DNA of 64,000 nt. It comes from CBFHSF01 sp965658445 (GTDB taxonomy: Bacteria > Bacteroidota > Bacteroidia > Flavobacteriales > Schleiferiaceae). Location of the stretch: assembly GCA_965658445.1 (NCBI GenBank), contig CBFHSF010000009.1, positions 40,953 to 104,952 on the forward strand, read 5' to 3'. The notes under the pieces were generated by a model, which was not told the DNA's origin, ran no database searches, and saw only the letters and a list, made by a program, of their open reading frames with translations. Of the stretch, positions 42,391 to 52,012 are shown piece after piece. Made by a program: the position numbers and the translations under genes. Each line of letters starts with the position of its first letter. Within the stretch, counting starts at the first letter, position 1.

Positions 42391-43359
42391 TTATTTTCCT
42401 TCTCTTAATTCTTTTAGCACTGATTCTACCCATGACTTACCCCATTCTTCAATTTCTTGAGCCGACCATAATTCGGGATAGAAAATTCTCTTTTGGAAGC
42501 GTGGTGGCAAGTACTTCTGCCAGTTGGTTCCTCCGGTAGCTGCGATGTCTTCTGGGCGTCTCGCTAAGTAGGCAACCGCGGTCTTGTAGTGTTGTAGGGG
42601 CCAGTAAACGTTTACGTTGAGATCCAACAACCTCAATTGGTTGATGAGGTCTTGATTTTCTCTTTCCTCTTTGGGAAGGGATTGGAAACGGCTCCACATA
42701 TTGGTCTCGTGGTAGCGGTTGGCCCAACGCAAGATTTTATCAGTGTACTTCTTTTCGAATTGCTTAAGCGTCAGGGTTTTTTCTCCTGTACCGGCAATGG
42801 TAGCTCCGTTTTTCCAGTAGATGTGCTGGTACATTTCGTCCACGGTAGAGTCTTCATTGTACTCGTCTCTGTGGTCTTTGTCTACGAGGTATTTAAATTC
42901 TGTAGAACATACCTCGATGAGGCGGTACTGTACAGATTGGAATCCTGAAGCGGGGATCAAGGCCAGGCGGAAGTTCAAAAACTGACTTCTCTCCATGCCC
43001 TTTTCCATTACTCCAAAGGAGTGGGTAAGGGCCTCAAAATATCTATTGATTCTCTTGAGTTTATTGGCGAAGCGCTCTGCGTTGAGTTCTTCGTCTGTGG
43101 CAATTTGCTTGATTTCGTGGAGGGAAAGCTTAAAGTACAACTCGGTAATTTGGTGGTACATGATAAAGATTTCCTCATCGGGGATGGGGGTTCTCGGTGT
43201 TTGGAGACTCAACAAGGTGTCCAAGTGGACGTAGTCCCAGTAGGTAATATAGTCGGCAAAGAGAAGTCCGTCCAAGAATGCCAAAAGATCCTGTCCTGAG
43301 GCATCGTACTTTTCGGATAGGGCGGAGATTCTCTCCTTTATATCATTAGTGATTTCCAT
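42391..43359 (-). CDS. kynA: Tryptophan 2,3-dioxygenase
   Basis: Haem enzyme opening the indole ring of tryptophan to N-formylkynurenine. 322 residues. FADYITYWDYVHLDTLLSLQTPRT near 33-55, EIFIMYHQITELYFKLSLHEIKQI near 62-85 (with the distal-side His of the family) and SGFQSVQYRLIEV near 140 are family blocks. It belongs to the longer Bacteroidota branch. No other kynurenine pathway genes are nearby; it is flanked by DUF3108 and the M23 gene on the same strand. Confidence 0.93.
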   Translation of the reverse strand: MEITNDIKERISALSEKYDASGQDLLAFLDGLLFADYITYWDYVHLDTLLSLQTPRTPIPDEEIFIMYHQITELYFKLSLHEIKQIATDEELNAERFANKLKRINRYFEALTHSFGVMEKGMERSQFLNFRLALIPASGFQSVQYRLIEVCSTEFKYLVDKDHRDEYNEDSTVDEMYQHIYWKNGATIAGTGEKTLTLKQFEKKYTDKILRWANRYHETNMWSRFQSLPKEERENQDLINQLRLLDLNVNVYWPLQHYKTAVAYLARRPEDIAATGGTNWQKYLPPRFQKRIFYPELWSAQEIEEWGKSWVESVLKELREGK

Positions 43360-43451
43360 ATGAGTAGCTTAGCGTTGCTAAAGTAAAACTTTATGCGTTG
43401 TAGTCCCCAAACCACACCGAAAAAATGGGTTGTAGTAAGGTGCCGTCTTTT

Positions 43452-44258
43452 TTACTCGTAGGCTAGTGGGTGAGCGAGATTTTGTGCCTTGGTCACATCG
43501 ATTTTTATAGACCCTACGGCCAATTCACTTTCTATGCGAATAGGAATTCTATTTCCGTCGTCAGAAACGTACAAGGTCATGCCTTCCTCGTCACTGAATA
43601 CGCGACCGTCTTGTACGCTGGGTTTAAAGGCCAAACACTTGATGTCGCCAATGTCAGAATCGATGACTTCTCTGCCCAAAAATTCAAATTGCATGGGGTA
43701 AATCTCGTGGTCTAAGAAAACGGGAAACGTAAATATGTCGCCTATGGCCCACTGATCCACTTGTACGGAACGGGCCAGGTAGAACATGGAGAAAATATCC
43801 TGAACGCCCTCTTCCAAGACAAAAGTAGAATCTGGGTTTAAGGAATAGTCTACCGCCTCTTGCTCTTCGGGTGAAAAGAAAATGTTGCGTTGGATTTCAA
43901 ATCCGCCTTCATCCACATCGCGGATAAAGCGTCTGGGGGTCCATGCTTGCGTGTCTATGTAGGTTTCGTAGCGGTCTTCCACAGGAAAGAACAGGTCGGT
44001 CATTCCGGTGGTGTATCCAACGCCTACCATGTGGTAAACGGGATGGCCGTTGTGCTCGGTGAGTTCGCTGACGTTGAGTTTGGCACGGCCAGCGTTTACA
44101 ATTCCATAGTGTATGCGGTATTCCAGTACTTCGCCCACGTTAAAGGCCGCTGATTTTTCTAAAGAAGTGGCCGCGATAGATTCTGTGCGGGCTTTCCCTT
44201 CAGAGAAAAATGCCGTGGGGAGTGCAATGGCGAGAAGTGTATACAGTAACTTTTTCAT
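43452..44258 (-). CDS. DUF3108 domain protein, exported
   Basis: 268 residues with a signal peptide (about 1-22) and the DUF3108 fold, an all-beta domain starting NVGEVLEYRIHYGIVNAGRAKLNV near 41. Members are exported proteins of unknown function, some with a possible lipid or sugar link. It lies 161 bp after the HmuY lipoprotein gene and 92 bp before kynA. Start chosen at the ATG giving the signal peptide MKKLLYTLLAIALPTAFF. Confidence 0.87.
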   Translation of the reverse strand: MKKLLYTLLAIALPTAFFSEGKARTESIAATSLEKSAAFNVGEVLEYRIHYGIVNAGRAKLNVSELTEHNGHPVYHMVGVGYTTGMTDLFFPVEDRYETYIDTQAWTPRRFIRDVDEGGFEIQRNIFFSPEEQEAVDYSLNPDSTFVLEEGVQDIFSMFYLARSVQVDQWAIGDIFTFPVFLDHEIYPMQFEFLGREVIDSDIGDIKCLAFKPSVQDGRVFSDEEGMTLYVSDDGNRIPIRIESELAVGSIKIDVTKAQNLAHPLAYE

Positions 44259-44419
44259 GGCGAAGTATTTAAGGTACTGATTTTAGAATGAAAGCTCAAA
44301 AGTCAAGAACGAACGAGCAAAAATTCAAAAAGGAACAGTACGTGGTTTCACATCATATTGAATCAATCAATACGAATCAACCAATACAAATCAAACGATG
44401 TGCCAATCTGAAAAAGTAT

Positions 44420-45409
44420 CTACAATCCCTTGAGCTCAAACATGGGGTACCCCTTTTCTCCGAGGTCGTTGTAGAATCCCACGAAACGCATTTTGTAGTA
44501 ATTACCGGATTTTTCTCTGACAAAGTAAGAGATGGTCTCGTCCGTAATGTACGTTCCGGTGTCAAAGTCAAAGTACTTCCAGTCGTAACCAATGACGTTT
44601 AGATCCGTAGAGAACTCCTCGAGTAAGGCATCTTCTTTGGTGAGTTGATCAAAGGATTTAGAACCTTCATATCGAACCGCCGTTACTTGCTGTACGTTGA
44701 TCAGCGCCCCGCGAACGAGGTAGGCTACCGTGTCGCCTTCTACCGTGAGGTCGTAATCCGTGTATTGAGTAAAGGACATGTGCCAGTCATTGGAAAGAGG
44801 CTCGAAGCTACCCTTGTCCAAGTCGTCAATATCAAAAGTCAAGGTGCGGTAGTCTACATCTTTGAGAAGGGTAATGACCGTGTCAACGGCTCCGTCCAAA
44901 CTTCCCAGGCGGAAGGAGATGCTGGCCGAGGTAGATTCTTCTCCTCTGATTTTGTAGTATCCTCTGGAGGTACCGTCAGAATAAACTCCTCTGTCCAAAA
45001 TAAATACTTGACCGGTGGTGCTTCCGTCGGTGTTGAAGAGGCCTTGAAGGGCAGCCTTCTGAGCTTCGCCGGAAGGATAATCGTATCTCCATTTATTGGG
45101 TCCTGCGGTATCGGTAACACTTTCAAAAGCTACGACTCCGGCATTTTTTGCAAATGGATAGTTGCTGCTGTTTAGGTAGATGAGGTGTTGAGTGGGGTCG
45201 TTGGAAATGTTGAGGTCCCAGTCTGCATGGAGAACGGTGAGGACTTGCTCCCCAGAGAAGAGGTCAAAGTAGACCATGTTGGCGTAATCCGATCCCAACC
45301 CCACAGAAATGGCGGTGGTGGAAGCGGGCGTTACCGGCTTTTCTTCCTTTTCACAACCTGCAAAAACGAATCCAATCAACAACAGCAATACAAATTCTAA
45401 TCTCTTCAT
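44420..45409 (-). CDS. HmuY-family lipoprotein
   Basis: 329 residues with a lipoprotein signal (lipobox FVFAGC, Cys about 19) and a HmuY domain: WDLNISN, YLNSSNYP, KSFDQLTKEDALLEE, and VIGYDWKYFDFDTGTYI with ISYFVREKSGNYYKMRF. In Porphyromonas gingivalis HmuY binds haem and passes it to the receptor HmuR. Here the gene follows a TonB-dependent receptor by 37 bp on the same strand and a second HmuY-like gene further upstream. The haem-ligand residues of P. gingivalis HmuY (two His) are not obvious, so the ligand could differ. Confidence 0.88.
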   Translation of the reverse strand: MKRLEFVLLLLIGFVFAGCEKEEKPVTPASTTAISVGLGSDYANMVYFDLFSGEQVLTVLHADWDLNISNDPTQHLIYLNSSNYPFAKNAGVVAFESVTDTAGPNKWRYDYPSGEAQKAALQGLFNTDGSTTGQVFILDRGVYSDGTSRGYYKIRGEESTSASISFRLGSLDGAVDTVITLLKDVDYRTLTFDIDDLDKGSFEPLSNDWHMSFTQYTDYDLTVEGDTVAYLVRGALINVQQVTAVRYEGSKSFDQLTKEDALLEEFSTDLNVIGYDWKYFDFDTGTYITDETISYFVREKSGNYYKMRFVGFYNDLGEKGYPMFELKGL

Positions 45410-45446
45410 CTACGTTCTCGAATTACTCGGGCCTTCATTTGGCAAT

Positions 45447-47642
45447 TTACAACGATAATTTACAACTTATAAAAGCAGTGCGTCCCCAGGCGATGGCTTG
45501 ATTGCCAGAGCTGTGTGCTCCGCCTGTGTTTAAAGTGGATTGAAGGTTGGTTACGTCGAAGAGGTTTTTACCCCCTACGGTAACGGAAATCTTGTTGTTC
45601 CAAAATTTCTGTGTAGCGGAAATATCTAACCAATGGTATCCGGGAACGGAAGTTTGTAACACTTCGTCGTTCTCGCCATAGGTGTATCCAGGAACGGGGC
45701 CTGTGTATTTATACGTCACGTTAAAGTTGAACTTCTTGCTGGCTCTCCAATAATCAAATCCGGCAATGACCTCTGGTGTATAGAGGTAGGCATAGCTGCC
45801 TTCGAACTCGTCGGCGTTGAGGTTGGTAAAGCCCAATTGACTGAAGCCCAACTTGAAGTGGTAGTCCGGGTGAATGGTGTAGTTGGCTACGATTTTGGCT
45901 CCAAAGGTCTCTACCTCGTCAATGTTTTGGTAGGTAAATTGAGTCCCTTGAATTTGCAACAGGGTGATGTTGTCGGTGATGTAGTTGTAAAAGAGGGTAG
46001 GTTCAATTTTTAGGTTTTGAACACCCTTTTCATCGGCCCATAGCCATTGAAGGCTCAAGCTTGCATTTTGACTGCGCTCAGGAGTCAAGTCTTCGTTTCC
46101 TAAAATGTTGTGGTTGGCATCTACAAATTCCATGTAGAGCTCTTTGAGGGAAGGGGCGCGGAATCCCATGGCGTATGTAGCTCTCAAGATCCAGCGATCG
46201 GAAAAATTGTACTTGGCAAAAAGACTGGGAACCACGGGCGCGTCAAACTGTGTGTTGTAGGCCCAGCGCAATCCCGGTTGCAAGGTGAAGTCCCCTCGCT
46301 TGTATTCCGCCGAAGCAAAGGCGGCATAGTCTCCCATGGTGCGCGTACCATCGCTAATTCGACCGCCTTGTCCGGTCTCGTAATTGAGGTCCAAACCGGG
46401 TTGCAATACCCATTGATTTCCCAAGGCAAAGGGAAGGGTGAAGCGTCCGTTTACTCCGGTAAATATCGTGGTGTCGTGATCGTCGGGATTGGGGGTGGGC
46501 TCTTGGGTAAGGTCCAGCAAGTTTCTGTTGTAGGTAATCTTTGAACGCCAGAAATAGTTGTGAGTAAAACTCGCGTTCAGCTTGTGCTTGTCAGAAACAG
46601 GTATACTGTAGTTGGCCTTCGCAAAGGTTCTGTTGGTGGTAAACCACGTGTCGAGGGCGTAGTTGGAGAAGTCGCTCAATCGATCTCCCTTGTCTTTGAT
46701 GACCTCGTGTACTCCTTGGAAGGACAGGTCAAATTTGGATTTTCCCCAGTCAAACTGGTAGCCCAAAGACCCCATAATTTGCTCCTTCTGATTCCACTGT
46801 TGGTTTCTTCCGGTGTTCTCAGGATCCCATCCGCCAAAGAAGTTTCTTCCGAGGTTTACTCTCAGGGCCTGTTTGTCAAAGCCCATGTTAAAGGTACCGT
46901 TGAGGTTGGTGAGACCAACGGATTCGTACAGCGCTTTAACGCCTCCAGAAATTCGATTTTCTTTGGGCTTTTTGGTAATGAGGTTTATGGTTCCGGCAAT
47001 GGCACTGGATCCATAGGCCACAGATAGGGGACCTTCAATAACCTCAATGCGTTCTACGTTGTCTAGGTTGAGTTGAGAAAGGTCGATGTTTCCATCTTGC
47101 CTTCCCACGATGGGTACTCCGTCGATTAGGATTTTGACGTTTTCGCCGCCAAGGCCCTGAACGGAAATATTTGAGCCCAATACGTTGTCCTGACCAATGC
47201 GAATGTTGAGCTGGTCATTGAGGACTTGGTTGAGGGTAACCGCCCCTCGGTGCGTAATTTGTTCTTGGCCAATGACCTTTACTTTAAATACCGAATTCTT
47301 CTCAGAAACGGGATCCAGCTGACCGGTCACGACCACCTCGTCCAACCCAAAGTTTCCGGGTTGCAAGGCGATGGTTTTGTTTTTTCCTGGGTACAGTGTA
47401 TCCTTTAGGGTAGAATACCCCACAAAGGTACAGTAGAAGGGAGTGGGTGATTTGATGTCCAGAGAAATATTCCCCTTTTCATCGGTGGTTTTAAGGATGC
47501 GCTTGCCCGTCTCCAATGAGAAAACCACGTGGGCAAATTCAATGGGTTTTTGCGTTACCGCATCGCGCACAGAAAGCACAGAAGTCTGCCCCATTAGGGC
47601 AGACTCTGTAAATAATATAAGAATGACTAAGAGTTTCCTCAC
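45447..47642 (-). CDS. TonB-dependent receptor, HmuY-linked (HmuR-like)
   Basis: 731 residues: signal peptide (1-18), a carboxypeptidase-regulatory-like N-domain (about 20-100), a plug domain with VTLNQVLNDQLNIRI, ILIDGVPIVGRQDGNIDLSQLNL and VERIEVIEGPLSVAYGSSAIAGTINLITKK, and a 22-strand barrel ending FISCKLSL. The order HmuY-like/receptor/HmuY-like marks it as the uptake channel of this locus. Substrate probably haem or another iron complex, by analogy with HmuR. Confidence 0.92.
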   Translation of the reverse strand: MRKLLVILILFTESALMGQTSVLSVRDAVTQKPIEFAHVVFSLETGKRILKTTDEKGNISLDIKSPTPFYCTFVGYSTLKDTLYPGKNKTIALQPGNFGLDEVVVTGQLDPVSEKNSVFKVKVIGQEQITHRGAVTLNQVLNDQLNIRIGQDNVLGSNISVQGLGGENVKILIDGVPIVGRQDGNIDLSQLNLDNVERIEVIEGPLSVAYGSSAIAGTINLITKKPKENRISGGVKALYESVGLTNLNGTFNMGFDKQALRVNLGRNFFGGWDPENTGRNQQWNQKEQIMGSLGYQFDWGKSKFDLSFQGVHEVIKDKGDRLSDFSNYALDTWFTTNRTFAKANYSIPVSDKHKLNASFTHNYFWRSKITYNRNLLDLTQEPTPNPDDHDTTIFTGVNGRFTLPFALGNQWVLQPGLDLNYETGQGGRISDGTRTMGDYAAFASAEYKRGDFTLQPGLRWAYNTQFDAPVVPSLFAKYNFSDRWILRATYAMGFRAPSLKELYMEFVDANHNILGNEDLTPERSQNASLSLQWLWADEKGVQNLKIEPTLFYNYITDNITLLQIQGTQFTYQNIDEVETFGAKIVANYTIHPDYHFKLGFSQLGFTNLNADEFEGSYAYLYTPEVIAGFDYWRASKKFNFNVTYKYTGPVPGYTYGENDEVLQTSVPGYHWLDISATQKFWNNKISVTVGGKNLFDVTNLQSTLNTGGAHSSGNQAIAWGRTAFISCKLSL

Positions 47643-47673
47643 AGCGAGTTCTTTGTGTTTTTTCCGATGAGAA

Positions 47674-48873
47674 TTACTGAACGATGATTCTCAAAGTGGA
47701 GATGCGATTTCCGCTGGTCAACTGTACCAAGTACATTCCGGGTTGTTGATCCGCCATAGAAATGCGCTCACCGTTGGCAATGTTTCCTTCGGCTACTAAC
47801 TGTCCAGAAAGACTTACTACTCGGTAGTCAGCAGTTTCTAGAGAACCCAAGTCAACCGTGATAAAATCAGTTGTTGGGTTGGGGTAGGCCTTGGCCGTAA
47901 TGGTTTGGAACTCATCAACAGAAATCATAGAAGAAAGGGTAACGGCAAAAACTGATTTACCTGAACCGTAGCTTCTAAAGCACACTTTGTAAACGTCTCC
48001 TGCATTATTCTGAACGAAGTACGCAGTAGAATCATCGATGATGTAAGTGAACGTTCCCATGTCAAAGGTCTTCCAGTCGTATCCGATGGTGTTGATCTCT
48101 GTGTTGAGAACAGACCATTGAGCCGTTGCCGTATCAACCATAGACACTTGCTCGTTCATGGCGTTTGCGTTAATCAATACTCCAGTTACACGATAGTAAA
48201 CGGTAGGGGCTACCTCGTCTAGGTACTTTGTGAAGAGCATGTCCCAATCGGTTTTGGCAGGCTCTCTATCTACAAACATTCCAGTGTTGAGGTTGTAGTA
48301 GATGAAGTTTTTAGTTCCGTAAGTAGACTTGTTAAATGAGTCTGTTACCTCGTTAGAACCGTCCAAGTCAGCGTATTTGAATTCAAACATTCCGCTGGCC
48401 TTCATAGACATTACCATCATTTTCTTGTACGTATCGTTAGGCATTTTGATAACAAAGATGCGCTTGGCGTTTACGTCGTGTGTGGTTTGGTTGTACATCC
48501 CCCAACCGTAATCTGGGTGGAAAGTACCCAAGTTAGAAAAGGCTCCAAATTCCCAATCCGTTGGGTCGTTGTACACTTGATACATTCCAGCGGTATCCAA
48601 AGTGGCCCAATCTGCAGTGTCATCAGAAGCTACAAATAGCTCAAGAGCACCTGCAGAAGATCCTGCGGAGTTGATCATTACACTTGCGCTCAAGGCAGAA
48701 GTGGTAAAAGCTACGTGCCAAGTGTCTCTGGCTACTGTTGATACGGTACCGTTCTCTAAAGAGTAGTACACGTCCATGTCATTAGAAGCACCTACTTCTG
48801 TGCTGTCCAAACGGGTTTGTCCAAATGCTAGGGTTGAGAGGGCAAGGGCAAAGACTGTAATTGTTTTTTTCAT
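47674..48873 (-). CDS. HmuY-like protein with T9SS sorting domain
   Basis: 399 residues: signal peptide (1-18, ending AFGQ), a HmuY-like domain (about 20-315) with TWHVAFTTSA, IGYDWKTFDMGTFTYIIDDSTAYFVQ, and a T9SS type A domain (about 325-399, YPNPTTDFITVDLG). The C-terminal half of its HmuY domain is clearly similar to that of the lipoprotein gene downstream. It lies 31 bp before the receptor gene. The likely reading is a secreted or surface-displayed scavenger that hands its ligand to the receptor and lipoprotein. Confidence 0.87.
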   Translation of the reverse strand: MKKTITVFALALSTLAFGQTRLDSTEVGASNDMDVYYSLENGTVSTVARDTWHVAFTTSALSASVMINSAGSSAGALELFVASDDTADWATLDTAGMYQVYNDPTDWEFGAFSNLGTFHPDYGWGMYNQTTHDVNAKRIFVIKMPNDTYKKMMVMSMKASGMFEFKYADLDGSNEVTDSFNKSTYGTKNFIYYNLNTGMFVDREPAKTDWDMLFTKYLDEVAPTVYYRVTGVLINANAMNEQVSMVDTATAQWSVLNTEINTIGYDWKTFDMGTFTYIIDDSTAYFVQNNAGDVYKVCFRSYGSGKSVFAVTLSSMISVDEFQTITAKAYPNPTTDFITVDLGSLETADYRVVSLSGQLVAEGNIANGERISMADQQPGMYLVQLTSGNRISTLRIIVQ

Positions 48874-49136
48874 GTCTTTCTTGAATTGTTTAATTCCGAT
48901 TTTTTAAATCTTGTTTTATTCTATTCCGTTTGTTTTTGAACCATCGTTATCTGTAACACAACTAACAGATACCGCTATTTCGACTTTTGGAGGTATTTAT
49001 TCCCCCGATAGAGGCATTATTTAGAATGGTTATAAATAACGGTACAAATATAGAGACCATGGTGATTTGCGCAAATTTATTTTCATCTTTATTCACGAAA
49101 AATGACAAAAATCACATATTTACGTTTAGCGTTATT

Positions 49137-50159
49137 TTGAAAAATTCAGCGATAGTTTTTGGGATACTCAACTGGGGTTTGGGACACGCCACGCGGTCTC
49201 TTCCTTTGATACGTGCTGCTCAGACGTGCGGATATTCTGTCGTTATTGCCTCAGACGGTGAATCGCTAAAGTGGTTACAAAAGGAGGTCCCCAATGCACA
49301 TTTTGAAGAATTGCCAGGCTACAACATAGATTACTCCAAGGGTTTTATGCCTTGGTACGTAAAATCTCTGCCTGAAATTGCCAAGGCCGCCACTGTAGAG
49401 AAAGGTCGCGCAGCAGAAATTTGCGAGAAGTACCATGCCGTAGGCCTGATTTCTGACAACCGATTGGGTTTTGTCTATTCCAATGTGCCCTCTGTTTACA
49501 TCACGCATCAGCTATCCGTAGAAGTCCCTGTAGGGAAAAAGGTGGCGTCCAGACTTCACGCACAATATATAAATGCCTTTGATGAGGTTTGGATTCCTGA
49601 CAATCTCAATATTCGTTTGGCGGGAAAGCTTACGGAAAACAAAGCGGTTACCATTCCCAAAAAGTACATAGGCTTTTTGTCGCGCTTTAATCGATTGGAG
49701 AGAAATCCCAAAAACGCCGTGGCGGTTTTGTCGGGTCCTCCCAGTGCACGGGAAGAATGGATTAATGAAATACTTGCGGAAGAAATCAATGATTTGATCA
49801 TTGTAGGGGCAACGGAAGGTCAGGAGGACAAAGTCCGCGATATTTTTGGTCTGCGTTCCACTAGCGAATTGGAAACCACGTTGATCAATGCCGCGGTTCT
49901 GATCGCTCGCTGTGGATACTCCACCTTGATGGATGCCATTGCCATGGGAATTCCTACGGTGGTAAAGGCCACTCCCAAGCAGTACGAGCAATTGTACTTA
50001 GAAAATCAGCTCGAGCACGTGCCAACGGGTGTTAAATGGGAAAAGGGCCAATCTTTGCGAGAGGCCATTGATACGGTTTTGCAATCGGAAGAGGTGCTTC
50101 CTTACAACGAAAACTTAGACCGGCTTTTTGCCTTTTTTGAGGGTAAAGGAAAAGGTTGA
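49137..50159 (+). CDS. Glycosyltransferase (GT28/MurG-like fold)
   Basis: About 341 residues if started at the TTG at 49137 (MKNSAIVFGILNWGLGHATRS). In-frame codons further upstream add 50 residues without family resemblance, and the likely promoter AT-rich region falls there. The N-domain has GLGHATRSLPLIRA, and the C-domain a nucleotide-sugar binding stretch VLIARCGYSTLMDAIAMGIPTVVKATPKQYEQLYL near 285-325. Acceptor unknown. Its last 45 bp overlap the 3' end of the convergent kinase gene. Confidence 0.8.
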   Translation: MKNSAIVFGILNWGLGHATRSLPLIRAAQTCGYSVVIASDGESLKWLQKEVPNAHFEELPGYNIDYSKGFMPWYVKSLPEIAKAATVEKGRAAEICEKYHAVGLISDNRLGFVYSNVPSVYITHQLSVEVPVGKKVASRLHAQYINAFDEVWIPDNLNIRLAGKLTENKAVTIPKKYIGFLSRFNRLERNPKNAVAVLSGPPSAREEWINEILAEEINDLIIVGATEGQEDKVRDIFGLRSTSELETTLINAAVLIARCGYSTLMDAIAMGIPTVVKATPKQYEQLYLENQLEHVPTGVKWEKGQSLREAIDTVLQSEEVLPYNENLDRLFAFFEGKGKG

Positions 50160-51170
50160 TCCCGTTCCTACCTTGGAGCGAACATGTATGCTCTGGTTGT
50201 GAGCTTCCACAATGTGCTTTACAATGGAAAGTCCCAGTCCTGAACCTCCCGCATCGCGCGTTCTACTCTTGTCTACGCGGTAAAAGCGCTCAAAGATTCT
50301 TGAGAGATCTTCTTCGGGAATTCCGTAGCCATCGTCGGTAACTTCAATGAGGTAGTTTCCTTCGGCATCAAAAAAGCGAACTTCTACTTGTCCGTTTTCT
50401 TCACCGTATTTAATGGCGTTGTTGACCAGGTTGATGACCACCTGTTCAATTTTGTTGCGATCGCCTTCTACCCATAGGCTCTTTGCGGGGGGAGTGGGAA
50501 TGGAGAGTTCAATCCCTCTCTTGGTAGCCTTGGACTCCAAGACCTCGTAAACATCGCGTACCAAGGCGATGATATCAAATTGACTCCACTGAATATCAAT
50601 GCGGCCTTGCTCCAACATGTTAATGGTGTCCATGTCCTGAATGAGGTTGATCATTCTCTCCACGGATTTGTTGGCGCGCTTGATGTATTTGACGTTGATG
50701 TTGGGGTCGTCAATTCCACCGTCTATAAGGGTGAGTAAATACCCTTGTATGTTAAAGATGGGGGTCTTGAGTTCGTGACTTACGTTTCCGATAAACTCGC
50801 GACGGTAATTCTCTCTTTCCTCGAGTTGCGCAATTTCTGAGTTTCTCTCCTTGGCCCACTCTTTTACTTCTTTTTCTACTTCCGCCAAATCTGTGGTTTT
50901 GGCCAAGTTGTCTTCATCTACCTCATTTCCCACCTTGAGCTCGTGAATGGTCTTAAAGAGGATTTTGATTTTTTGATAGATAAAGCTGTGGATGGCAAAG
51001 CGAACGGTGATAAAGGTGAGGAGACCCACGACCAATGCTGCATAAGCAGAGAGTAAAACCGGAATGGCGAACCCTCCGATAACACCGGTAATGTACATGG
51101 TAGCCCAAACCAAAAGGGTTACTACAGCGGCTACCCCAATGGAAATTCTCGACGTTTGGTCAAAGTTCAT
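50115..51170 (-). CDS. Sensor histidine kinase, PhoR-like
   Basis: 351 residues. Two N-terminal TM helices (about 10-27 and 34-60) with a short periplasmic loop, a cytosolic linker helix, a HisKA domain with H132 in SHELKTPIFN, and a HATPase_c domain with N-box NLVNNAIKYG, G1 DDGYGIPEED and G2 GGSGLGLSIVKH. Lacks a large sensor domain, as in PhoR. It is 38 bp after its response regulator. The region regulates phosphate response by inference only from PhoB-type architecture and the neighbouring box. Confidence 0.9.
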   Translation of the reverse strand: MNFDQTSRISIGVAAVVTLLVWATMYITGVIGGFAIPVLLSAYAALVVGLLTFITVRFAIHSFIYQKIKILFKTIHELKVGNEVDEDNLAKTTDLAEVEKEVKEWAKERNSEIAQLEERENYRREFIGNVSHELKTPIFNIQGYLLTLIDGGIDDPNINVKYIKRANKSVERMINLIQDMDTINMLEQGRIDIQWSQFDIIALVRDVYEVLESKATKRGIELSIPTPPAKSLWVEGDRNKIEQVVINLVNNAIKYGEENGQVEVRFFDAEGNYLIEVTDDGYGIPEEDLSRIFERFYRVDKSRTRDAGGSGLGLSIVKHIVEAHNQSIHVRSKVGTGSTFSFTLKKGKKPV

Positions 51171-51208
51171 GAAGTCTCAAATGGTATTCGCGAATGGTAT
51201 TTTAAATG

Positions 51209-51895
51209 CTATACCTCAAATTTATATCCAACCCCTTTGATGGTCTTGATTTTGTCGTCACCAATTTTCTCGCGAAGCTTTCTAATGTGAACATCGATGG
51301 TGCGGCCACCCACAATTACGTCGGTACCCCAAATCTTGTCCATAATTTCTTCTCTAGGGAAAACCTTTCCGGGGCGAGAGCACAAAAGGCTCAACAATTC
51401 AAATTCCTTGCGAGGTAGATCGATGGAGCGTCCGTCGTTTTCTACTTGGTATCTCTCGGGATCGATGATGAGGTTTCCGAATTCCAATACATTGGAAGAT
51501 GAGGCAGTGTCTGCCCCCCCTCTTCTCAACAATGCCTTGAGGCGAGAAGTCAATACTTTGGGCTTGATGGGCTTGGTGATGTAGTCATCGGCGCCAGCCT
51601 CAAAACCTGCCACTTGGCTGTAGTCCTCTCCGCGTGCTGTCAAAAACGCAATCATTACGCCTTTGAGCTCGGGAAGGGAACGGATGACGTCACAGGTTTC
51701 TATGCCGTCCATGCCGGGCATCATTACGTCCAATAGTATGAGGTGTGGGATTTCTTTCTTTGCAATTTCAATGGCGTCTTTACCATTGGAAGCTGTCTTC
51801 ACTCGGTATCCTTCTTTCTTAAGGTTATAGCTTACGAATTCTAGGATGTCTTTCTCGTCGTCTACTAATAATATAGTATAGTCGCTTTCTGTCAT
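51209..51895 (-). CDS. OmpR/PhoB-type response regulator
   Basis: 228 residues from ATG 51895 (MTESDYTILLVDDEKD). An in-frame ATG 12 bp earlier is less likely. Receiver domain with phospho-acceptor D56 in LILLDVMMPGMDG and K in ITKPIKPKVL, then a winged-helix DNA-binding domain ending GVGYKFEV. It is divergent from a lipoprotein and TonB-dependent receptor, and a run of 11-bp-spaced hexamers lies in the 228-bp spacer, so it may control them. Confidence 0.92.
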   Translation of the reverse strand: MTESDYTILLVDDEKDILEFVSYNLKKEGYRVKTASNGKDAIEIAKKEIPHLILLDVMMPGMDGIETCDVIRSLPELKGVMIAFLTARGEDYSQVAGFEAGADDYITKPIKPKVLTSRLKALLRRGGADTASSSNVLEFGNLIIDPERYQVENDGRSIDLPRKEFELLSLLCSRPGKVFPREEIMDKIWGTDVIVGGRTIDVHIRKLREKIGDDKIKTIKGVGYKFEV

Positions 51896-52012
51896 GATTA
51901 GTGGCAATTATTGCTTTTGCAAGGCAAAAGTAAAGATATAAAAAAACCTCCCTGCCGAGTTTACCAAAAGTTAACACAAGAAAAACATAGGGGTAATGAC
52001 GAATGTAACCCA

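Noticed and set aside
44288..44602. A 104-codon plus-strand open frame
   Set aside because: It overlaps the 3' end of the HmuY lipoprotein gene in antisense and has no family features.
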